From Candidatus Leptovillus gracilis (GTDB taxonomy: Bacteria; Chloroflexota; Anaerolineae; Promineifilales; Promineifilaceae), in assembly GCA_016716065.1 (NCBI GenBank), contig JADJXA010000003.1, forward strand, positions 124,001 to 188,000: a stretch of 64,000 nt of DNA. The letters are read 5' to 3'. The notes beneath the pieces are model-generated. The model searched no databases and was not told the DNA's origin. It was given only the letters and a program-made list of their open reading frames with translations. Each line of letters opens with the position of its first letter. Position 1 is the first letter of the stretch. Of the stretch, positions 8,375 through 15,415 are shown piece by piece. The position numbers and the translations under genes were made by a program.

Positions 8375-9949
8375 CAGCTTGTCGGAGAAGATACGTTTCT
8401 CCGAACAAAAATGATTTCGGTGTAAACTTTGGGTATGGCAAGAAAATTCAGAACTGCTGATTACGAAAAGACCCTGGACCTGCAAATCACCTTGCGCGAT
8501 GTCCTGCCACCCGACCATTTGGCTCGCTTCATTGTCGCTGTCGTCGCCCAACTTGATTTGGGGATCATGTATAGAAAGTATAGCGAGCAGGGTGCGCCAC
8601 CCTACGCCCCGGAATTGCTGTTGGGATTGTTGTTTTATGGCTATGCTACGGGCGTTTTCAGTTCGCGCAAGATTGAACGCGCCACCCATGAGGTGATTCC
8701 CTTTCGTTTCATTACCGGTGACATGCACCCCGACCATGACACGATTGCGGCTTTCCGCCAACAATTTCTGGCTGAACTGAAAGAGTTGTTTGTCCAGATA
8801 CTGTTGATTGCCCAGGCGATGGGCTATTTGCAATTGGGTAACGTCAGTCTGGATGGCAGCAAAATCCATGCCGATGCGTCCAAGAGCAAAGCGGTCAGTT
8901 ACCAGCGGCTGTTGGCTATCGAAGCCTATCTGCAAGCCGAAGTCGAGGAGTTGTTCACTTTGGCTGAAGTTGCCGATGGAGGACAACTGCCCGAAGAGAT
9001 GAACATTCCCGATGAGATTGCCCGACGCCAGCAGCAATTGGCGCGGCTGGCCGAAGCCAAGAAGGTGCTGGAGGAACGCGCCCAGGCCCGGTATGAAGCC
9101 GAGCAAGCCGAATACGAGGCCAAGATGCAAGCCCGGGCCAAAAGCCGACCCACAGGGAAAAAGCCGCCGGGCAAACCACCGCAGCCACCCACCCAGGACC
9201 CAGAGATAAAGACCAGTACAACTTCACCGACCCCGAATCGCGCATCATGAAAAACGCCACCAACAGCGGCTTTGACCAACATTATAACGTCCAGGTAGTG
9301 GTTGACCATGACAGTCGTCTGGTAGTGGGCAATTGGTTGTGTGACCATACCAACGATAAACAGGCCGCCCTGCCAACTCTCGACACCGTACCACCAGTCG
9401 TGGGTCAGCCGAAAAGGTCAATTTGGACACCGGCTATTTCAGCGAAAACAACATCGCCAGCTTGGAAGCGCGCGGCATTGACCCCTACATCGCCACCGGT
9501 CGCAGCCCCACCATCAGGGTTGGCGTGCCTTTTCCTGGACAATCCCAACCCGCCACCCAATGATGCTTCCGTCAAAGAGCAAATGGCTTACAAACTGCAG
9601 ACCACCCTCGGCAAAGCCACCTACCGTTTGCGCAAATCGACGGTTGAACCGGTTATCGGTATCATCAAGGGAAACCGGGTTTCCGTCAGTTTTCTCTGCG
9701 AGGCCTGGTTGCTGCCGGTGGCGAATGGACATTGGTTTGTCTGGCTTACAACTTGAAACGATTGCATACCTTGCAGGTTGGTTGATGGGGGCGTTATTGC
9801 CCCCTGCCTGATGCCCGAAAACGGGCTGTAAAACCGTGCAAAATTCATGGTAATGAGGCCAATATGAGTTGCAAACTGCTTGTCTTGATGCTTTGAAATC
9901 GTTATTTGTCTATCATGGGGCCTTCAGAAGATATTTTTCCGACAGCCTG
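8375..9949 (+). mobile_element. IS1182-like insertion sequence, decayed
   Basis: The element is about 1575 bp. Imperfect terminal inverted repeats are CAGCTTGTCGGAGAAGATA at the left and CAGGCTGTCGGAAAAATAT at the right, read inward. CTAG flanks both ends (8371-8374 and 9950-9953), consistent with a 4-bp target duplication. The transposase inside is broken by several frameshifts. The target lies within a GAGCTA hexamer array, which contains many CTAG sites. Confidence 0.8.
8435..9785 (+). pseudogene. IS1182-family transposase, frameshifted
   Basis: The N-terminal part (8435-9250) has the DUF772-type segment (LRDVLPPDHLARFIVAVV, PPYAPELLLGLLFYGYATG) and the DDE-region start NVSLDGSKIHADASKSKA. 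The second part (from 9247) reads NSGFDQHYNVQVVVDHDSRLVVGNW. It then shifts frame near 9415 into LDTGYFSENNIASLEARG, and shifts again to the C-terminal TVEPVIGIIKGNR and finally CLAYNLKRLHTL ending at 9785. At least three frame changes show it is inactive. Confidence 0.85.
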
Positions 9950-10024
9950 CTAGAGGAAGAGTTTGAGATGACGTTCTTCCTCTAGCTCTCGCTCTAGCTC
10001 TAGCTTTTCCTCTCGCTCTAGCTC
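9950..10024. repeat. Hexanucleotide array, right of IS
   Basis: CTAGAGGAAGAG followed by CTCTAGCTCTCGCTCTAGCTCTAGC-type hexamers, interrupted by a short non-repeat stretch (9960-9980). It runs up to the stop of the next minus-strand gene. Confidence 0.75.
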
Positions 10025-10385
10025 AAAACAGGGATAGATTGTGGACTTGTGGACGAGGCGGGGGCGGCGGTACGGCCGTTTGCGGCAAATGGGTGGCCGC
10101 CACCGACGCGGCGACTTCTTCTTCCGCCACCAGTTCTTCGTCCAACTCATCTGATGATACGGCGGCAGTCAATTGCGCCTGCACCCCATAGGCCGTCCAG
10201 GCGGCGTTAATCAGGTCGAGCAGCGCGTCGAAACGGCCGCTCCGGCTCACCGGCGGCTGCTCGGCTGCGCCTACGCTGACCAGCGCCAGCCGCTCGTCAC
10301 GGGTCGATCCGCCAGCCACCAGGGTGACAACAATCGTCACCGCTTTGTCGGCCAATGGGTCGGCAACAGTTAATATCGGGTTCAT
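10023..10385 (-). CDS. Small PRTRC-region protein, possibly protein E
   Basis: The 120-aa protein starts at an ATG preceded by CAGGAGGTGCG. The N-terminal half is beta-rich (ILTVADPLADKAVTIVVTLVAGG) and is followed by an acidic Glu/Asp stretch and a Pro-rich tail. Position between ParB and protein C, and the general shape, would fit PRTRC protein E, but I see no decisive motif. It is bracketed by hexanucleotide arrays on both sides. Confidence 0.5.
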   Translation of the reverse strand: MNPILTVADPLADKAVTIVVTLVAGGSTRDERLALVSVGAAEQPPVSRSGRFDALLDLINAAWTAYGVQAQLTAAVSSDELDEELVAEEEVAASVAATHLPQTAVPPPPPRPQVHNLSLF

Positions 10386-10393
10386 CGCACCTC

Positions 10394-10553
10394 CTGAGCG
10401 AGAGGATAGAGCTAGAGCTAGAGGAAGAGGTGGAACTCATGCTCTTCTTCTAGCTCTCGCTCTCGCTCTCGCTCTCGCTCTCGCTCTCGCTCTCGCTCTC
10501 GCTCTCGCTCTCGCTCTCGCTCGCTCTCGCTCTCGCTTCTTCTCTAGCTAAAC
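10394..10553. repeat. Longest hexanucleotide array, (GCTCTC)n
   Basis: Eleven uninterrupted GCTCTC units run from 10453 to 10518, followed by a four-base slip and two more units. They are flanked by variant GAGCTA/GAGGAAGAG words at 10394-10430. The array occupies the whole gap between the 10385 start and the ParB stop. One strand is almost pure polypyrimidine apart from the G in each unit. Confidence 0.9.
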
Positions 10554-12635
10554 GGCCGTTCCTGATAAGCCGCAAACTGTGCCGCGCTGCCGTTCAACGG
10601 CAGGCTAAACAACTGTCCCTGCGCCCGCTGCCATTCGGCGTGCGCCCAGATAAACAGGGTAAATAGCTGCGCATCGCTCAATTCACCGCCCTGCGTCGCC
10701 AACTGCTGGCTGAACCAGTCGCTGTGGCTTTCGCTGGCCGCCAGCGGCCGGCCGGTCAGGAATTCAAAAGCGTTGCGCTCGCTGCCATGCCGGTTGGCCG
10801 CCTGGACCAGGTGCAATAGCTGCTCCTTCAACCAGGCCCGCGGTATCTCCGGCGGCGCCGGATGGGCCGGAATGAGTTCCGTCCACGGCCGGTTGGGCGC
10901 AAACTGGCGACAGACCGGTATCTGTGGCGCGTTTTTGTCGTCGGCTGCCAGCACCTTAAAAGCTACCTGGCGCGACCGCCCGGCCCAGGCGCAGTGCGGT
11001 ACGCTCTCATCTTTGGTCGGGCTGGCTTCTAGCTTGTGGCGGCAGTCACCGCAGGCGGTGGCGAAGGGATGGCTGACGGCCATCTGCCCGTGCCGGGCCA
11101 TGAAGTCGGCAATCCGCGCCCGCTGTTTGGCGATGGGCGAATCGGAGGGCGGCGGGGTGGGGGCAGGGCTGCCGGTGAACGGTTGACCGGTATCCGCCAA
11201 CGGCCGTTGACCCTTCTCCGGCTTTGGTTTCGCGTCAACTGTTGAACCGCTGCTACCCACCATCGCCCCGCTTCCCTCTTCCTCTCGCTCTCGCTCTCGC
11301 TCTCGCTCTAGCTCTAGCTCCCGCTCTTTGGCCGCCTGCGTCTGCCACGCCTGCAGCAAATCATCGTAGCTTTTGACCCGGTAATCGCCGCCTTCGCCCA
11401 CCACACCCGGATGCTGCCCCCACGCCCAGGGTACACGCACGTCGAAGTTGTCGTTGGGGGCCAGTCCGTGCAGGCAGCGTTCTCCTTCCTCACCCACCCG
11501 GCAGGGCATTCCCAATGGCCCACCCTGACCTTGCGACAGGTCATCGCGCAGTGACTGTCTGGGTAACTGCCCGATGGGACAGGTCGCACAGGAGACTTCG
11601 GTGATGAGGTACTGCACCACCTCCGACCAGTGAATCTGCCCATTGGCGAAGTAGGTCTCGCCGCCCAACGCCTGGAACCAGAGCGCCAGCTTCTCCTGCT
11701 TGCTCCACGGCTCCTCATGGACGTCGCGGAAAATGAACATCGCCGCCGCCGCGTAGGCGTCCTCCGGGTAGGCGGCCAACGCCTGCCCCCACAACTGCAC
11801 CAGGGCGCGGGCAATGTTGCGCTGCGACTGGTGCTTGACCATCAGCGGCAATTGCAGGCCCGGCCATTTCTTCAGCGTGGCGGCGCACTCCTTGATAGCC
11901 TTTGCCGTGAGCTTGCCCGGCTCATTGGCCAGGATGAAGATAGCCAGACCGGTGCGCTTCGGCTCCGGCAGGTCGGCCACGGCCGTCGCTACGCTCATCG
12001 GCAGTTCCCCGGCGGCGATGCGCTGCGCCAGGTCGGGCGGGATGTCGGTCAGCGCCAGGTGGTTGCGCACATAGTGGATGTGCTGACCGCAGTTGCGCGC
12101 GATTTCTTCCGGCGTCGCGCCGGCCAGCAGCGCCTGACGGAAGCTGTGGGCCACACCCATCATGTCCGGCTGGTCGCTGCCGAAGTTGGCGCTGTGCAGC
12201 GCCAGGATTTGCGCCTTCGGACTGCCCTCGAAGAGGACAAACGGGATTTCTTCCGCCCCGTACTTGCCCAGCAGCGAGGCGATGAGCGCTTCCAGCGAAC
12301 CGAGCGATTCGACAAGGGTGGCAATCATCGTCCGCGTGACCTCGATGGATAATCTCTGTGTCCGGCCGTTCGGCGGCCCAGTCGCGCAGGGCGAAGGCCA
12401 GCAGTTGGGCCATTTGCCGCCGGTGGCCGCTGATGATGTAGTAGCTATCGGCCGTCTGGCCGTTGGCGGCCGGGGTGGCGACGGGAGTCGCGACTCTCGT
12501 CGCGACGACCGGCTGCCACTGGTCCAGGCCACGTTCGTAGACCTGCAAGGTCAGGGCAGCCAGCGCTCCCAGGTCGTAGCTGGCCCGCATCTGCGCCGGG
12601 TGGGGCTTCAGGTGTTGGATGGCTGTGGTTGGCAT
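10544..12635 (-). CDS. PRTRC ParB-like protein, with one frameshift
   Basis: The start is the ATG at 12635 behind AGGAG. The N-terminal ParB fold reads MPTTAIQHLKPHPAQMR with YYIISGHRRQMAQLL, the DGHRR-like nucleotide-binding motif. Near 12350-12356 the frame shifts by one base; the second frame continues IEVTRTMIATLVESLGSLEALI through the helix-turn-helix region (GATPEEIARNCGQHIHYVRNHL) and a long C-terminus to 10544. Total length would be about 695 aa, long for ParB but usual for PRTRC ParB. A Glu/Leu/Arg repeat (KERELELERERERER) encoded by hexamers interrupts it near 11276-11325. A C-x2-C near the C-terminal third could bind metal. Confidence 0.8.
11276..11325. repeat. Hexanucleotide array inside the ParB-like gene
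   Basis: CTCTTC/CTCTCG/CTCTAG hexamers in frame, read on the minus strand as Glu-Leu-Glu-Arg-Glu-Arg. It shows the same repeat expanding within a coding sequence. Confidence 0.85.
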
Positions 12636-12714
12636 GGAAATACTCCTTTTTGAATGCGGAATGATGAAGGGGGAATGATGAATTCCCATCTGGTGGGCGG
12701 TTGAGAAAAAGGGG

Positions 12715-12815
12715 GGAAGCTAGAGCTAGAGCTAGAGCAAGAGCAAGAGCAAGAGTAGGTCTCTTCCTCTTCTTCTTCCTCTTCCTCTAGCTCTAGCTCT
12801 CGCTCTAGCCCTGGC
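12715..12815. repeat. Hexanucleotide array between genes, both orientations
   Basis: GAGCTA/GAGCAA words at 12718-12756 are followed by the complementary CTCTTC/CTCTAG words at 12760-12808, making an imperfect inverted repeat. It fills the gap between the ParB-like start and the next gene's stop. Confidence 0.8.
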
Positions 12816-13775
12816 TCAATACTCATTTGGGAGCAGCGCCGTGGTGACGCTGCGGTCGGCTTCGGTAATCACCCAGAGGCGCACTGTCTCGCCATCGGCG
12901 GTGGGTACGTCGTAGGCGGAGAGGATGCGCAGCCCTTCTTTAACGGCCGTTTCATTCTGCCGCCGGTCGAAGGCATCCAATTGACCCCAATCCCCCCGGT
13001 GATGGCGGGCGATGTAGGGCGTTGGGTCAATGCCCAGCGCCGCCACCCCCGGCGTCATCACCACCTGGCCCAGAGGAAACAGCCCTGGCGTGTCCCGATT
13101 GGCTTCCTCGACCAGAGAGATGTAGAGGTAGGGCGCGCCGCTGTTGTCCGGCTGTACGTCGGCCTGGAAACGCCAGTAGCGCCGCTCCAGACCGCGGATG
13201 ATGACTGTAAACTGCCGCCGGTTCGGACCCACGTCCTCGCCGCCGCGTATGCACATGCCCAACACGTCGTGCCATAACCCTTTGTAGTCGTTGGGCCAGG
13301 CGCTCGCCACCGCCCGATGCAGCAGGTCGGCCACGCCCTCGCTGGTGGTCACAGGAATCTTGAAATGCTGCCGACTGACTTCATCCAGACCCAACCACCC
13401 CAATCTGGCGTCCAGCAGCTGGCCGTCGGCCAGCAGTTCCGCCGGGCCGGGGCCGGCGTGGATGAGGACGGGGGCAGCCGTCGTTGCTGCGGACAGGGGT
13501 GGGCAGGCCGCCGGGAACGGACTGACCGTCCAGTAGAGGCCGGTCGCTGCTAACTCCACGTCCGGGGGCGTCAGCTGGACCACCTCGGCGTAGCCCAACT
13601 CCCGGCATAGGGCGTCGGCCGTTTCCAGAACACGTTGGTAGGCGGCGGCGTCCATCGGGGCGCCGGGGTACAAATAAGCGGCCACCGTATCGGCCACCGC
13701 CTGGTAGAACAGATGGGGCCGCCCGCCCAGGGCGATGGTGGGCAGAGCCGTCAGTTTTGTTTTAAGGTCGTTCAT
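12816..13775 (-). CDS. Plasmid-type protein of unknown function
   Basis: A 319-aa protein from the ATG at 13775. The last ~85 residues (GQVVMTPGVAALG, YIARHHRGDWGQLDAFDRRQNETA, WVITEADRSVTTALLPNEY) match a domain I recognise as widespread on plasmids and integrative elements, whose function is not established. The N-terminal part has no recognised domain. The protein lies between the ParB-like and macro-like genes and supports a plasmid-derived origin of the region. Confidence 0.6.
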   Translation of the reverse strand: MNDLKTKLTALPTIALGGRPHLFYQAVADTVAAYLYPGAPMDAAAYQRVLETADALCRELGYAEVVQLTPPDVELAATGLYWTVSPFPAACPPLSAATTAAPVLIHAGPGPAELLADGQLLDARLGWLGLDEVSRQHFKIPVTTSEGVADLLHRAVASAWPNDYKGLWHDVLGMCIRGGEDVGPNRRQFTVIIRGLERRYWRFQADVQPDNSGAPYLYISLVEEANRDTPGLFPLGQVVMTPGVAALGIDPTPYIARHHRGDWGQLDAFDRRQNETAVKEGLRILSAYDVPTADGETVRLWVITEADRSVTTALLPNEY

Positions 13776-13792
13776 TGGTGTCTCTTGAGGTA

Positions 13793-14281
13793 TCACAAAG
13801 CTGTGTCATGGGCGTACTCCCAGATGCTTACGTTGTCCGGCAGCGATTTCAGCAAGGGCAGCACGGCCGTGCGCGCCAGCCCACCGTTGCCGATACCGGG
13901 AAAGTTGAGGTGGATAGCACAGTCGGCATGGTAACGCGCCCACCAGGTTAAGGCGGTCACGCTCTGGGTAACCAGGGACAGGTCGGCCGGCCGCTGCCAG
14001 TGATATTTCACCTGGAAGGCCGCCAACTTCGCCGCCGGCCAGCGCTGGCTGATGAGCAGTCCGTAGAAGCCCTGGCTGCCGCAGATGGTCTGGATTTGCG
14101 CGCCCAGTGCTGCATCCAGACCGGGAAAACGCTCCCTGGCTTGCCGGGCCATGCCAAGCTGAATGATAATCCAGCCCAACACCAAACGGCCGTCAGCCGT
14201 CAGGGTGCTGTTGGTGGTAACAAGAAACAGTCCGGCCGTCTCATAGGCCGTCCACATATCACCGACCTGGAATTGGGGCAT
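13793..14281 (-). CDS. Macro-domain-like protein
   Basis: The 162-aa protein begins at an ATG behind an excellent GGAGG. It contains GDMWTAYETAGLFLVTTNS near the N-terminus, a RERFPGLDAALG stretch, and a glycine-rich loop HLNFPGIGNGGL near residue 126. These resemble macro-domain (ADP-ribose-binding) proteins encoded by phages and plasmids. Substrate binding is inferred from the loop only. Its stop lies 18 bases upstream of the next start, so the two genes are probably cotranscribed. Confidence 0.55.
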   Translation of the reverse strand: MPQFQVGDMWTAYETAGLFLVTTNSTLTADGRLVLGWIIIQLGMARQARERFPGLDAALGAQIQTICGSQGFYGLLISQRWPAAKLAAFQVKYHWQRPADLSLVTQSVTALTWWARYHADCAIHLNFPGIGNGGLARTAVLPLLKSLPDNVSIWEYAHDTAL

Positions 14282-14411
14282 GAATTACCTCCTGGCAGTT
14301 GGTTTAATCTAGTCCATCCGATGAGGGCAAAGTGTCGCCGATAGCGCCAATGATTCGCGGCATCCGCGCCGTTAGGCGCAAACCCGCCTACAGAACAGAA
14401 GCTTGATACCC

Positions 14412-14451
14412 GAAAAAAAAGAGGCTGCTCCTCGTCATCGGGGAGCAGCCT
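14412..14451 (-). terminator. Intrinsic terminator
   Basis: A 10-bp stem (AGGCTGCTCC with its complement) followed on the minus strand by eight T. It lies just downstream of the small lipoprotein gene. The remaining 14282-14411 stretch holds no gene that I can see. Confidence 0.8.
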
Positions 14452-14475
14452 ACCTGCAACAACTGCCTCCGCGGG

Positions 14476-14723
14476 TTACTTTCCCGCGCTCGCCAACCAC
14501 TCGGCAGTCGCGATGACAGCATCGCCCAATTCGGGTTCGCCTTCGTCAATGATGCCGTCTTCGGCGTCTGCCAACGTCGCGGTTATCTTTCCATGGCGGT
14601 GGTCTCCGGCGTGCTGCTTAGATGTTGGCAGCTATCGCGGATACCATCGCCGCCATCACAGGCGGTTAACAGAAGCAGGGTCACAAGCAGCAGAATAAGC
14701 ACACCTGGTTTACGAGAAATCAT
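14476..14723 (-). CDS. Small lipoprotein, frameshifted
   Basis: From the ATG at 14723 (GGAGG eight bases upstream) the protein starts MISRKPGVLILLLVTLLLLTAC, a lipoprotein signal with a lipobox ending at Cys22. That frame stops at 14583. The adjacent frame continues as ITATLADAEDGIIDEGEPELGDAVIATAEWLASAGK to a stop at 14476, just before the terminator. A one-base shift between about 14600 and 14660 would join them into roughly 82 residues. The function is unknown; it is presumably surface anchored. Confidence 0.55.
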
Positions 14724-14741
14724 GGGGAAGCCTCCGGAAAA

Positions 14742-14785
14742 TAAAAAAAGGCGTGGACACGGCCGTTAACGGCCGTGCCCACGCC
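14742..14785 (-). terminator. Intrinsic terminator after ssb
   Basis: An 18-bp near-perfect stem containing AACGGCCGTT at its tip, followed on the minus strand by seven T. It lies downstream of the SSB gene. Confidence 0.85.
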
Positions 14786-14826
14786 TGTCAGTCAGCGGGA
14801 TGGTTGCAAATCTGGACGAATCTGTC

Positions 14827-15255
14827 CTAGAAGGGCACCTCGTCCTCTTCATACGCCGGTTCGCCCGCGCCGTGACCGTTGCCATTGCCATTCCCGTTGG
14901 CCCCGTTGCCGCCGCCCAGGAAGATGACACGGTCGGCGACTACCTCATACGACGCGCCTACAGTGCCGTCTTGCCGCGTCCACAGCCGCGGTCCGCCAGT
15001 AGCCGGGTCTGGCCGCAGCCGCCCTTCCACCAACACCTTCTGCCCTTTGCTCAGGTATTGGTTAGACGCTTCCGCCTGCTTGCCCCACACCGACACGCGC
15101 ACCCAGGTCACTTCTTCCTGCATCTCGCCCGTCGTCCGGTCAGTCCAACGCCGGTTGGTCGCCAACGACAGGTTCGTCACCGCCTGGCCGTCTGGCATGT
15201 AACGCATGTCCGGGTCTTGCCCCAAATTGCCCACAATCGTCACTTTTTGGTACAT
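14827..15255 (-). CDS. ssb: Single-stranded DNA-binding protein
   Basis: The 142-aa protein has an OB-fold typical of bacterial SSB (VTIVGNLGQDPDMRY, VSVWGKQAEASNQYLSKGQKVLVEGRL), a Gly/Asn-rich linker and an acidic tail ending EEDEVPF, the variant of DDDIPF that recruits replication partners. It begins behind AAGGAG. It lies in the mobile region, so it is probably the element's own SSB rather than the chromosomal copy. Confidence 0.9.
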   Translation of the reverse strand: MYQKVTIVGNLGQDPDMRYMPDGQAVTNLSLATNRRWTDRTTGEMQEEVTWVRVSVWGKQAEASNQYLSKGQKVLVEGRLRPDPATGGPRLWTRQDGTVGASYEVVADRVIFLGGGNGANGNGNGNGHGAGEPAYEEDEVPF

Positions 15256-15326
15256 GTTTCACTCTCCTTATCGCTAAAATTGGGTTGATAAACAATCTTC
15301 ACCTCATCCGGCGCGATAGCGCCCTC

Positions 15327-15415
15327 TTCAATTGCGGATTGGCGATTGCGGATTGCGGATTGGGGAGAGGCCTCTCTTCATTCCGCAATCCGAAATCCGC
15401 AATCCGCAATTGGTA
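15327..15415. repeat. Large inverted repeat of GCGGATT words
   Basis: Left arm variants of ATTGCGGATTGCGGATT (15337-15362) pair with AATCCGCAATCCGCAATT (15393-15411) around a GAGAGGCCTCTC core. The preceding gene terminates within the repeat, so its last residues are repeat-encoded. Confidence 0.8.

Noticed and set aside
10394..10553. Plasmid origin iterons
   Set aside because: Six-base units are too short and too uniform for typical iterons, and no Rep gene is adjacent; I keep it as a hexamer array only.
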